From Polytrichum commune (taxonomy: Eukaryota > Streptophyta > Polytrichopsida > Polytrichales > Polytrichaceae), in the NCBI GenBank assembly GCA_950295325.1, contig OX485808.1:18002527-18062526 (forward strand): DNA of 60,000 nt. Direction: 5' to 3'. This document shows positions 34,720 to 47,900 of this stretch, piece after piece. Position 1 is the stretch's first letter, and each line of letters starts with the position of its first letter. The position numbers and the translations under genes are program-made. A model generated the notes under the pieces. The model was not told the DNA's origin. It saw only the letters and a program-made list of their open reading frames with translations, and did not search any database.

Positions 34720-37700
34720 AGGCGAACCAACCCATACACTCGCTCCTTGTTGGATGCCTAAACCCTTGCCTCCAAAGAACCAGTGTACGGGTTGGTTCGC
34801 CCTAGCCTTAAACCCTTGAGTGTCAATATAAGTACCTACCAACCAACTCCTGACTCACACCAACCAATTCAAAGAGGCATTCGACACTTCAACTGTACAT
34901 TGTTGGTTTTCACACAATTATGGAACTAGGGAAATAAATGACACGCCATAGGTGGTTGGAAGTGACGTGATGGGATTTGAAACTAGGGATGTAAGCTTAG
35001 ATGATGCGAAAGGCCGATAGTTGATACCCGTGTGAATTTGGTATCGTTTTTTTTAAATCGATAAAATAACAAATATAAAAACTAGACATCTATAACGAGG
35101 AATTCACACTTTTCTTTTATTCACTAGGGTGTGGTTATCTAATGATATTTTTTTTTTGCTATCATTCGGGTGTATACTTCATGCTCAAACCTTTATGTGT
35201 GGATAACTTGTCCTAGTATCAATATGGTTTTGAATGGCATCGACCTGAATGATTAAAAGCTCGTGTACGCTAAGATTTTCTCACTTTGAGATGTTCATCA
35301 AATATCGATAATTGATTGATATTACAGATGTTGCTTATTGACATCGTGCATTCACATGTGTACTATACCAACGCTGGTTAATACCATGGTGTAACAAGAC
35401 AAACATGTGTTTAGGGGTCACCTTGAATTTTGCATTAATTTTCCGTAGATCGCGCAATTAGTGTGAGAAGATAGTCAATTCCAAATTGTGCCAATGGCCA
35501 TTTTCCTTGTACCAACAATTCACAACTTTCAACTTTCAACAATGCAACATACATTCACTTAGTTGTCCCTCCCCATGTTCTCAACACACAAGTAATTGTT
35601 TGATGGATAAAATATGTAATGTGTGGTTACATACGAATTGCCATGTGAGAGTTGCATTCTAACACTCAAAGTGTTGGAATTGGAGGTCAACTACGGTAAA
35701 TATGTGTTGACAAATTAATCTCAAACCTTGTATGTATAACTAATGAATTTATTTGTATCTTAGAATAAAAGAGAGGATGAAAGCAGGTTGATTATCTTGT
35801 GTTTGGACCATGCATTTATTATTGTTTATGACATTACAATAATCAACTTGCTTAGAGACTTCCATTCCAAAAATGCAATGTGTGGAGATTACTAGTGTGA
35901 AGTAGTGTTGACGGTGTGTAGCAATTGATGGGACATGTCCCGGCTTACATGTTCCATCACTATAGCTCATCACGGACCATCTGCTTGCAAAGGAGGACAT
36001 AAAGAAATAGCTAGATTGGCATGTGGAAAATTGCATGGCGGCGGTCAATGCGTGGGACCCTAGCCCTATTTGGCAAGGCAATCGAGTCAGGGTAACTAAC
36101 TTGCAAATCCTGACGAGGCCAACATTATAGATGCACACAATAAAAAAAGGAGCAAAATCCCCCAACAATACTCCATGTATATCCATGAGTCCATGATCCA
36201 TCAAACTGCACAAACATGTCGACTAATGTAATGGACACTTGAAAATATAGTTTTTGTTCTATTTTTACCTATTACCTAGCAACTTCGTTTTTATCGCCAC
36301 CGTAACTACCATTGTACTTGGTCTTTCGGCAATATCCGTGTGTTCGTTAGTCCTACCTAGTTCCCCACCTACTTAGTAGTTTCTCAATTGACCTCTTTCG
36401 GACCAACCCAAGTTCCAACCAACATAGATGCCTTCCTCACGACCCATGCCTTGTCCCACATTTGCCATGTAAGTAACGAACCTTTATTGTATGTGAAGGC
36501 CACTTGTAACACTCTTTCACTTTAACTTTGGAAACACCGTTCATGTGTATCGTATGATGTAGAGTGTAGTAAGAATACACAACATGACATACCCACCTTT
36601 ACAATTTCCACAACAAAATGTGATTATGACCATTTAAAATTATATATAATTATTCCTAAATAATCAAATGGATCCCCTCCTCTACACACACAAATACATC
36701 GTTGATATCATAACTTGTAACAATAGTACAATCTCATATGTTTTTGGGGTGTTTGTTCTTAGATTTGTACTTAGGATGGGTTCACATTGGGGTCCAAGGA
36801 CCACAAAAGCTCCAAGATCGAACGATCGTATTGGTTAAGTGCAAATTCCTAAACATAATAATGTTAGGTGCACTAGGGTCAAAGGTCAAAGTATGAAAGA
36901 AAAAAATGATGTGGCATGAGTATGATGTTACTTTCATGTCAAATATTGTTGGTCCCAACCTTAGAAAAAACTCCTCTTACTTTAAGAACCCTATATTCAA
37001 GCTTGTGTCCAAATTCTAATCCAAAATTAAGATATCCACTAAGGTGTGTTTAGACTCCGAGTCTCTTGGACATGAACCCTGATGTGAATTAACTTAATCA
37101 CGCGACATTCAAACAAGATAGAAGCACCCAATTATGTGAGTGACACCAATTCGGTCACTTACTTTTTCCTCAAAGTGGGCAACTGTAAACTTCAACATGA
37201 ACACTAATTGTATTCATCTAACAACTAAAACACAACTCATTGGTTGAAGAAGACAAATGACACTGACCAACGTTGTCCACTTTTTTCTTTCTTATTTCAT
37301 TTGTAATTTTAAAAGCCTTTTTTTGGGGTGGGTGCATGTGATCATGAAAGATCAAATGTGATTTATGACATTTCCATAGAAGTTAGATATGTTTTTATCC
37401 ATGTGATCTTAACATAGTTGTGTTAATAATGGAATTGTCATTCCATATAAAACATTGGACAATTCGCGTAGATTGGATGAAGGGCCGTGGTGCTCAAAGT
37501 TTTTGAGATAGATGGTTCTAAAATAGATGCGCCTAAAATCGCACATAGCAATAATTTGGACACCTATATTAAAGTGGTATGTGGTTAGTTGTGAATCTAA
37601 GAATGCACACCAAAAAGACACGTGTTTAAAAAGATTGGAATACATGCTAATATACACTAACCATTTTAAACTCAATAAATAACATGATGGTGGAGGGGGG

Positions 37701-39085
37701 GGGGGACCTATATAATCAATCAATGATCAAGATAACCTTCACTTTGACAATAGAGCCACTTTTGTAAAGTAAAGGAAATGAAACCATGGGTTTAGTCCCA
37801 AAACCTTGAGTTAATGAAGATCAACACAAAACCACCCAAGTTTTCTTAATGCTTAAATTGCCATACACAAAGAGTGGTGTTATACTATTAAAAACCAACT
37901 TTTTAACTTATCCTACTAGGATGAGCGAGTGGCCCAAGCCAGCCTTGCATAGGTCAATATGGGATTCATGATGGCGGGTCCCACACCAATTCCCTATTTT
38001 AGATCCTAAAGTTCTCTAAAAAATTGTGAGGTGGGATGAGGAGGTCCCAAGATTTGCACCCAATTTTCAAAATAGACTCCAATGTACAAACGAGCTAGCA
38101 AGCTCTGAATAGAAAGTTTCCTCTAAAGAGGATCAAACCCATTATTTCATCCCTCTCTTTGAGGGACTTTACGGATAACTCTAATTCATAAAATATTCAA
38201 ACGAACTTCAAAAAATTATGGGACAAATGGCTACATGCACGATTTTGATTCACAAATCATCTTCACACTAATTGCATGAGTGTGTTTGACATACTAAGAG
38301 AAGTGGGTGGAGAGAGAACAAGAAAGTATCCATGTAAGGCACGTCTGCCTTACCCTACGACCAAGACAAGTTGCTGGATTTGGAATTGTTTACCTTATGA
38401 TGAAATTCAACAGTTGCGGAGCCATCAATGAACTTTGAAGTTTAGTCAACAATTGTGTGTTTCCGAGTTCAGATAACATTTATTGCGACAGTGTTCAATT
38501 TCTTATATAAAAAGACTAGCATGCGAAGATTTTTTACCATATTTTGAGCCCAACTTATGCTCTTGTAGTGCATAGTCAACAAGAAAACGGTAGAACCATG
38601 AGGCTCTGTCCTTTACTATGAAAGACCACAATTGTAGATGTCCACTTTGCTCATGCCAATCCATGGCTATTCACTATACAAACCTTCCTTGGATTTTGTG
38701 CACCTTCTTCTCAAATGCGGGTCAAGGATTGAAGCTACTCATTTATCACCCGAAATTTTTAAAATGAATAATCAAGAATTGCCGAAATAACTATAGTTAA
38801 CTAGATTTCTTCCAATGCATTCAACTCTCTTTCTCTCTAGAGAGAAAGAGAGAGAGAGAGAATCCACATTAAATAAAGTGGACCAAAAATAACAAGAACA
38901 AGTAACGTTCAAGTGTGAACGCAAAGTGGTTAGGAAACTTGCTCTTGAAACGAAGAAGTTGATGCATAGTCTCTGTCCTACAGACAGAGCCAACGATTGT
39001 AAGAACATTGGGTTTTCAATATTATTGCCAGCAAATGAATGTATGCCTCATTTGGATACTTGTGTAAAAGCTACAAGGGCTCAAA
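34720..39085. other. Gene-free AT-rich region
   Basis: No supported coding sequence. A weak TIR-like pair (TTCACAT near 36781, its complement near 37083) and a GA/CT microsatellite (38828-38861) are present. A poly-G run lies near 37696. Confidence 0.6.
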
Positions 39086-39091
39086 GTTCTA

Positions 39092-39575
39092 GGGCTGATT
39101 CACACTACGGCCGAAGGTTGAGAGGCCGTCGATTTTCACCGATCAGATTGCAAGAAACCACGAATTTGGCCTCTCGACCCTTCACACTAGGCCAAAGTCC
39201 AAAGGTTGTTGTTCTCCAAAATGCCTACATTATAATATTGTTTGACCAAGGCGACAGACTCTCGAAGGAAGTTTGGGTCAAACAGGTGTGGAAACCCAAA
39301 CTATGGTCGGGAGGCCATCAATTGTTTCTCCTACAAAAATAAAAAAACTGACAAGATCTTGGAGGGGTTATTTTGGGTAGGCAATAAAGTGGGATGCTCC
39401 TTCTTCCTTTGAACCTTGGACTTGACCTTTGGAAGCTTCACACTATGCTCGGCCACAAGCTCCAATTCCTATGTTTTATTGGCTATTTTCAGCCCATTTC
39501 TTTCGACTCTCAACAAAGTTTGGCCATTCAATCCCACAGCCTCTTGACTTGGACAACCATAGTGTGAAGTGGCCC
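39092..39575 (-). mobile_element. Harbinger/Tourist-like MITE, copy 2 (484 bp), inverted
   Basis: The ends are GGGCTGATTCACACTACGG on the left and, read from the other side, GGGCCACTTCACACTATGG on the right. The right end and its inward sequence (CAAGTCAAGAGGC, TTGAATGGCC) match the left end of copy 1, so it lies inverted. Flanks are CTA and TTA. Confidence 0.78.
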
Positions 39576-39589
39576 TTATTGATAGATGA

Positions 39590-42500
39590 ACTACAACCAA
39601 CATGGATTTTGATGTCAAGGTGGCATAGAATTTCAATAACAATAAGTACAGCTCATGCAAGAGCTTGAGCCATCATATTTAGGTCAGCGTTGTTTTTTAG
39701 GGTAAAAGAAAATCACTCCTTGACCTTTAAGGGTTAAGCACATGTCTTGCAAAGTTGCCAAAAGTGGATGAAACAATGCACACTCAAGTTGTCTTAAAAA
39801 TCTAGTAATGGTTGATATCAAGCATCCAACCTTTGCAATGTTTCCCAACCTTGTTGTTGTTGTTGTTGTTGGCAAAAAAAGGTTGGCAAGCATTGCAAAG
39901 GCTACACATCCATCTAAACCTATTCTTTGCACCAAGTTAGTCACTGTGCATTGATGTTCCAAGCTTAACATGTGATATTGAAATGGACATAACATTACTA
40001 AGCAACTAGACGATGGACTCTTTCCAAAGGAAAAAGATTGTATTGTTTTAAAAAAAACTTTGAATTTATAGTGGCTTGTCAAAAACTCCATAGTACACAA
40101 CACACGTCCCCTCCATGAATGAAGAATCTTATGATAAAATGAGAACTATTTTTTGTATGATACATGGTCCCATAGAACGCACCTAATGAATCGAGTAATG
40201 TTATGGACCTACATTTGAAGAATAAATCACAAGAGAATCCAAATGTTTGAGCCAGATTGAAGAAAGACTACTTAACTTTGATCTTTGAGGACCGATGTGA
40301 ATCGTTAGTGTTTGTTCATTAGATAACTTTCCAAATCAATCCAAGGCTTTTTGATGCTCTACCCAACCATTGATGACAATACATAGTTTAGGTAGAGGAA
40401 AAATAATACACAAAATATTGGTATAATTCTTGTTGAAATCTATGTTTTGTGTTGTCAAATGTGCATTAAATTCAAAATTGGATACTAAGACCGTCTATAA
40501 GTCTTTTATTTGTACCAATGGGCGGGGGTGTGGAAGTGAGAATTGTCCCCTACACGCTCATTATGAGGAATCTTTTCATGATAATAATAATAAAAATCAT
40601 GTTTTGTGATATTACCCTATATGAACTCAAATGAAATAATTAAAGGTAAAATGACCGGTTAAGAGTGTTGGGGAGCCAAGCCCACTAAAAGTTGTTTTAT
40701 AAATAATTCAAATGTTTTTTTCTGAGTGAACATACAAAGAAAGTTGTACAAGGTGTATCCATGTAAATGACACTAGCACAGTCATTGATGTTGTTCATCA
40801 AATACTCCTAAAAGCAGTTGACTACAAATCAAAATATACTAATTGATCTAGCCCCTCAAATAGGGTTCAAGGTTGGGAATATTCATCGTTGCATAAACCC
40901 TTCGTGTTTGCCGTCCCAACCCATGTGCAAACGAGCAGGTGACCTATCTTATCCTCTTTGGTTGGTCAGACCGATATTCAAAGCACAAATATAAGTAGCG
41001 CGCTTCCGATCCTGTTGATTGAAAATGGGCACATGAAAGGTTTTTCCACAAGTAAATCGATTTTGACACAAATTACAAGGCACAAGTCAATGTGAGTACC
41101 GCAGTACCTTTACCACTTCGGCACTAATTAAACTACTTTTAGGAAGGAAAAAAACAAAACCATAATGATTGGAACTTGTATTGTAAAAATCTCAATAAGG
41201 AATATGAAAAAATGATGTCCCATTTAAATCCGGGATTGTCAAATATTAAATTATAGAATATAAGAATCGTTCACCTATGAATAGCCGAAGTGGTAAAGGT
41301 ACTATGGTGTCCATGTTGCTTGTTCATTGAGGTGGTGTGACTAGCATACGAGTCACGGGCCATGACATTTGTGAAGCAACACCGCGTCATGTGTGTGAGG
41401 AGATTCTTCAAGTGCAAAATGTTTAGTACAAGTGTTGTCTTCAAACCAAATCGAACCTAGGGAAGTATCATATTGTACTTCCAATCACAATAGGGTCACA
41501 CTTCAAGTTTGCAATGTAGATGGATGAGCAAATTCTTTAATACACATATAGTACATTTAATATATTCTTTGTTGACTCGGACATGGTTGAGGCCATAGTC
41601 TATTTGAGGCGGTGATTTTTATTCCAAGTTTTGAAGAGAGGAGCATTGGCTACAATGATTGGAGCAATGCCTTATAACTATCCCCTTTAAATGAAAGAGT
41701 CCATACGAGTGGACAAAAAAATGAACGAGTGGATGAATTGTTATGCACAATTAAATTTGGAATTTGTGAGGTACGATTGGATGATACTTGTTTGAATACA
41801 ACATAGTTGGAAACTATTCAAATAGTGTTACGCAAATGTTTTGATCCAAACCATAATGATACAAGCTTGAATACATACACATGATGTTCAAGCTTGGGTC
41901 CAATATTGAGTGTGAAATCGAGGTTCATTAAGGGGTATTTTGAGTTTCAAGTTTCTTGAATCCAAACCATAATGTAAATTCACCCTTACGAGTGTGGATA
42001 ACTTAATGTGTCAAAACCTCATTGGATCTAAAGGTAGGGAGGTGATGTAACAACTCTTTGTAACATTCATTCATACTTAGTATGCTAAATTGAATATTTA
42101 GTGTCACTTACTATTTGGAGCTATACATTCCTATGTATTTTTCTTATTAATGTAATTTATTATCAAGTAAAGAATTCAAATGTTCTATAATGTCCAAACA
42201 ACCAATTCCAACTTTGTTGGTATAAAATGAGATGTACAGTTAACAATTATAGTGTTGGGTAATTCCAAAGAGGAAGTGACACTAAATATAATATTTAGTG
42301 TAGTTTATATTTCTATACCCCCAATATATTGATCAATAGCGTACCACTTGTCACCATGTAGGCTTAATTATTTAGACGATTTACTATTCAAACTTGGGTC
42401 TAGTGTTGAGTCTAAAAGTAAGGCCTTCAACCCCTAAGCGTCAAAGAGGTCCAAACTGGGCCTCCCCATGCAAAAAATTACATATTTGAACTACGTACTT

Positions 42501-42870
42501 TCATTTTTAGCTATTAATATCAAAACCGACCCTATCTAAAATCAAACTCATTCTTCAATGCATTATTTGAATGAGTTGAACACTTTGATGTTATTGAAGA
42601 TCTCAATTCAAATACGGAATTCGCAAATACATATGTTGTATTATGATCATCAATGCCCAATACTAGTATATTTTAATTTTCTCCTTGACATTAAACAACA
42701 TACATAGTAATTCAAACACATAACTATATAAAATATGAACTTGGTGAAGCCCATATAAACTATGTATATGGTTGCGTATGAAGACCCTACATCCTTTAAA
42801 GGTTTAAGAGGTGTTTTGGATACCAAGTTTTTTGGACATGGACCTAATCTAAACTCATACTTAGTGTGAA
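39590..42870. other. Gene-free AT-rich region with small repeats
   Basis: No gene could be supported. It contains a GTT-type microsatellite at about 39850-39870, an inverted pair of tRNA-like segments at 41104-41302, and GACACTAAAT motifs at 42094-42108 (inverted) and 42278. Confidence 0.6.
41104..41302. repeat. Inverted 19-bp repeats resembling a Pol III A-box, possible SINE ends
   Basis: GTACCTTTACCACTTCGGC (41104-41122) is repeated inverted at 41284-41302. The sequence TAGCCGAAGTGGTAAAGGTAC on the plus strand resembles a tRNA D-arm/A-box. No clear B-box or poly-A tail was found, so a SINE or tRNA-derived relic is only a possibility. Confidence 0.35.
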
Positions 42871-42877
42871 TAACTTA

Positions 42878-43722
42878 GGGATGGTTCACACTTGTGGGTA
42901 TCTTTTCTTGACATTGTGGTTATCTGATCTATATTTACACTTGGTCAATTGTTAACTTACCTCATACATTAATTTACCATTTTCTTGGTTAAGTTACCGC
43001 ATTGTCATACCCCAACAACATAATTAGTGCTTAGCCTCTGTTGTAACTTACCTCGTGCGTACAAGGATGGCTAGCTACATTTAAAGACAATGATAGCGAC
43101 TAGTGACTTACTACAATAAATATGGTATTCAGTGTCACCAATTTTAATTGTCTTGCTCGATACTGATTGTAAACCATGGTATAGCATCACCAACACTAAA
43201 TGTTAACCCATCATTATTTGTCATTCCTTGTAATTTGTTTTTGGGGGATGATAGATTTAATGTGTTGCAATTACGATCACTTACCAAGTATTTTTTCATC
43301 CAAATTTCAATCACCCATGACAATATTTCATCACAAGTTGTTGACAAGAGATGGTAGGTCTTGGGCCAATGGATGAACTCATCCATCATCCATGACACTA
43401 TTTGTTCACTATTCATAAGAAGTGTCATTCGAAAAGTTACCATAGTGATATACAATACCATATGACACTAAATATCATATTTAGTGTCTTGATCAAATGA
43501 GACGTTGACTTGATGACATGTGACAATGCAAGGTGAGTTTAATGATGGCCATGTGTGAACAGAAGTAGTAACCCACGCTAGATAGATGATGTCTCGGTAA
43601 AGTTGCATGTAGGTGTGAATGAAATGACATCAAAGTTAATGTGAAGTTAGGTTATTTCACCATTTAAAGTTGTTGAATTTAGAAATTAAAAATAGAACTT
43701 ACCCATAGGTGTGAACCCTCCC
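42878..43722. mobile_element. TIR element of about 845 bp, Harbinger-like
   Basis: The left end begins GGGATGGTTCACACTTGTGG. The right end read inward begins GGGAGGGTTCACACCTATGG (three mismatches over the first 22 bases). Flanks are TTA on the left and TAA on the right. The ends resemble, but are not identical to, those of the 490-bp MITE family. No transposase is encoded. A perfect-looking GACACTAAATATCATATTTAGTGTC palindrome core lies inside at 43464-43488. Confidence 0.65.
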
Positions 43723-43739
43723 TAATTTAACTTAGTGGA

Positions 43740-44924
43740 GCTTTGACACCACTAACATTTAACTTAGTGAAGGTTACTCCACCGAGTTGATGAAGGCAGT
43801 GGGGGGATGCTGCTGCAGCTCTCTGCAACATTCTTTCCCGCCTTTGCTCCCTTCGAACGCCATAGCCAGAGGGAGCTCTTCCCCTCCTCCCTCCGCTCGC
43901 CTGCTTCCCTTTTCACCCCCGCCTATGCACTCCAGGTCACTACCAATGCGATTTTCCCACCTCCCAACCCCATTTTCTCCCCCTACATCTCGTGCTTGCT
44001 GCATCATACACTCATGCATTTGTGCTCACATTTGTGTGTCCCTCTTGCTTTGGGTTCTGTGTCGAGTCTCGCAGGTTTAGTTTGTGGTGGATCTATCAGA
44101 CTGGCTCCTGGAGGAGCGGCTCCTTCGAGCACAGGTCACGTCACGGTGCAACAGCTGCGTGATTGCAAAACCTCCATTCGGGCAGGTGGGGTATGAGGGG
44201 CCTCCATTCTTGTGTCTCTCTGTTTCCTCAGGGTTTTGGGTTTCTGATGTGGTACGTATGGGGTGACGATGCGTTAGATATCCCATGGGGCAATGTGGGT
44301 GAATTTGGCTGCTGGGAGGGGGCAGACTCTTGCGAATGAGGTTATGGGTCACTGTACATGTGGAGCAATTGGCAGGGTTGTTAGGGACATTGTAGCAGAG
44401 GTGTTCCAGGGATTCCCACTTTGCAGGCAAAATTGTACGATAGCCTAGGGTGCAATGTGGGTGAATTTGTGATGTTGGGGCCCCAAATTTTTGCGAATGA
44501 GGTTATGGGTACTTGGACATGTGGAATAATTGAGGGATTTTAGATACATTGTAACAGAGGCAGTTCAGCTCAAATTTACATGGAATGAGGTTATGGGTAC
44601 TGTACATGTGAAACGATTGGCAGGAGTTTGAGGGACATTGTAACAGTGGTGGTTCAACAATTCATACATTGCAGGCACATTGTGTGATATGCAGTTGGAT
44701 GAGAGTGTGCAAAGAAAACAGTGCATTGGTGATGTGTGCAAAGGAATTTGTGATGAAAGTAACAAACAAATGAACTGACTATCCTGGAAAACATAATTCA
44801 AAATTATTTGAGTGTCAGAAACAATTGAGTGGCATGGGTGCACTCATGGAGTCATAAGGGAGCACTCCAATGCTCCTTCCTCCCTACCAGTTTTGTCTCT
44901 GAATTGTATCTTGAAGTCTGCAGG
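43740..44924 (+). promoter_or_regulatory. Probable promoter and 5' leader of the TIO-like kinase
   Basis: The GC content rises sharply at 43.78 kb and the region runs to the start codon at 44925, which follows an acceptor-like TCTGCAG. A 5' UTR intron is therefore likely. It also contains a partial repeat (next entry). No TATA box could be assigned with confidence. Confidence 0.4.
44291..44660 (+). repeat. Degenerate ~160-bp direct repeat
   Basis: CAATGTGGGTGAATTT starts at 44291 and 44453. AATGAGGTTATGGGT starts at 44335, 44496 and 44584, each followed by TGGACATGTG/CTGTACATGTG and a GGGACATTGTA block. Confidence 0.8.
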
Positions 44925-47900
44925 ATGGGGGTGGAAAATTATCATGTGATAGAGTTGGTGGGAGAGGGTTCGTTTGGAAAAGTTTACAAAGGCCGGCGGA
45001 AATACACTGGTCAGGTTTGTTCGAGCTGCCCGATGATCACTTACTGTCCTTTTGCTCGGTTTGGTACCTGCTTCTTCATGAATGGTTTTGTGGTTTGTTT
45101 GATTTAGGAGTACTTGGATTTTTGTTGTAGAGCACTGATTGGGATGTGCTGTAATACCAAAAATGTGCAGACTGTTGCTATGAAGTTCATATTGAAGCAT
45201 GGCAAGAGCGATAAGGATATTGAAAACCTTAGGCAGGAGATTGAGGTGAGTACTCACTAGGGGCTTGAAATTGCTCAAGTTCTGGAAATATTCAAATATT
45301 GCAGAGAAACAATTGTTATATATAGGCCTGAGTTACGGTAGTGTCTAAAATGGCTGACAATCTGTGATTCATGGATGTGTGGGATTGTCACTGGACATGG
45401 CAAAGCTCATGGTGGATCCTCACATTTATATTCCTTGAATTCTAATCAGATTCTGCGGCAATTGAAGCATGAAAATATCATTGAAATGCTCGATGCTTTC
45501 GAGAGCCCTCAAGAGTTCTGTGTGGTGACCGAGTTTGCCCAGGTTTCTCTCCTGTCACAACTCAGTGACACTCGTGAATTTTGTTGTGTTCAATGGCCTT
45601 GGTAGTTCTATTAGGTTAGTTCTCTAATAGTAGTGCAGTGGAAAGGCACATCAAAGCAGAAAAGCACTGGTGTGAGGCTTTTAGAATAACTAAATCTCAT
45701 TTGAGAATGACATCTTTCCTCAAAGTGTTTGAATAATGTTCATGCAAATCTCTGGTATTCTGATATAGTAGTATGTTTGCAGATCACAAACTGCAAAAGA
45801 TTCATTAATTCATCAAGGTTGATGCATTTCTATGTTTTAATCTTCACTTGGTTGTGGTGAACAGGGTGAGCTATTTGAAATTTTGGAGGATGACAAAAGC
45901 CTTCCAGAGGCTCAGGTTCAAGCTATAGCAAAGCAGTTGGTAAGTGCAGTGGTCGCTTTCTGTTTGCACTTGGATCATTCTGCTTTCTCTGGATGGTGTA
46001 CACCACAGTGCAAGCGTTTTAATTTGCCGAAGATTGAGTTTACTGGATTTTCATTTATACGTAGGGCTTTTGGCTTGCAGGTTAAGGCTTTACACTACCT
46101 ACACTCTCATCGGATCATTCACAGGGATATGAAGCCACAAAATATTCTCATTGGTGCTGGTGGGATTGTGAAGGTAAAGTACCTATCAAGCTGTATTTTC
46201 TAAGCTACCTGTCTTCATTGGGATCTAAAAATGAAACCATGTCAGCCCAAATGCAAAATGTGGTGACAAACATATGGGGAACATTACACACGGGCTCTTG
46301 AACTAATTCTCCCTACATGTCATTGGCCCCTACATGTCAGTGGTCCTTGTATTACAAGGTGGTAGGAACAAATTGTATGGACATGTAATTTTCTACACAC
46401 AGGTTTGAGCAAGACATTTGAGAAGATTGGTTTTGCATCATTGTAACATTAAGTCACTTAAAATGGCACTATTTTGAAGCATATATGATGCGTTTTACTT
46501 CAATTTGCGTACATACTGTACTTGGTAGGGTCCTGCACTTCAACTTGATTAATTTAGTATTCCCTCACCAATTACTACACACTTGTCTGGAGGGGGTGCA
46601 GCTCTGTGATTTTGGCTTTGCAAGGGCAATGTCTTGCAACACTATGGTCCTGCGTTCCATTAAAGGTAAATTTCATTGCATAGAGTGAAGTCACCTTGTC
46701 CAAGTCTCTGAATGTCCGAGGAGTTTTAGCTTGGTTGTGTATGTAGTCCCTTCTTTCAACCAAGCAAAAGTAGCACTCACTACCTTGCTTGTCTTCGATT
46801 TTCTTGCTGATAATGGGGATCATGTGGGCAACCAGGGACGCCTTTATATATGGCTCCAGAGCTAGTTAGGGAGCAACCTTACAACCACACGGCTGACCTT
46901 TGGTCTCTTGGGGTCATACTGTAAGTTCCTTGCTTGTTCATTTGTTTGCAGCATGTGTAAGGATATTGGCTTGGATCACCATGTTCTAGTGATTGGAGGT
47001 CTTTGTTGACATGTTCAAGTGTGCCATCTTCATGAGGATTTTGTCCTCTGTGTACGGAAGTTCTGTGGGGAAGCTTTCATGTGTTAAGTCATTGCTTTGC
47101 TGTTCCTGTGGCATTTTTGGAACAGGTATGAGCTTTATGTTGGACAACCACCTTTCTACACAAATTCAGTGTATACACTGATCAGACACATTGTCAAGGT
47201 GCCCCACTACTAGAATTAATATTATTATTTCCTGAATACTCAGGATATCAAAGTGAATTGTGTATGTGAGTGGGTAGGAGGGCCATAGTTGACTATTAAG
47301 GATTTTGGTGCTGCCTGCTACCTATTTTCCCAGTCATTGAGACAAGAACTAAGAGTTAGTTGTCTTGACACTTTTTAAAGCACTGGTAGAGCAATTGAAT
47401 ATTTTTGTAGTGATGTGTGGCTGTTGAAACAATTATTCCACATTCTCTATCTGCTATTTTGTTCAGCAGAGTATATGTATATGCGTGTGTATATATAGAT
47501 ATTGAGTTTTATAAAATGTGATTGTGTGCAGGATCCTGTCAAGTACCCAGACAGCATCAGTCCAAACTTCAAAAGTTTCCTTAAAGGTCTTCTCAATAAG
47601 GTAGTGCTCCATTGCCTGCTTGTTTTGACAAAGATAATGTCTAACGCCATTGACAATCTCTGTGAGTGCTAATTATTTCAAATTGCACTTTCTTGCTGGT
47701 TTTTTGGGGCTTTCAAGTAAAATTATGAATTTAGAAAACGAATGATTCTGGATTGTCTTGCATTACAGGACTTTGATATTGGGGTATGTATGAATGTCGC
47801 TTCCTCAGTTAGTAGACAACTCTGTTGTGTTTGTCAGGTATCTCAGAACCGCCTCACTTGGCCAGGCCTGCTGGAACACCCTTTTGTTCGAGAAACATCT

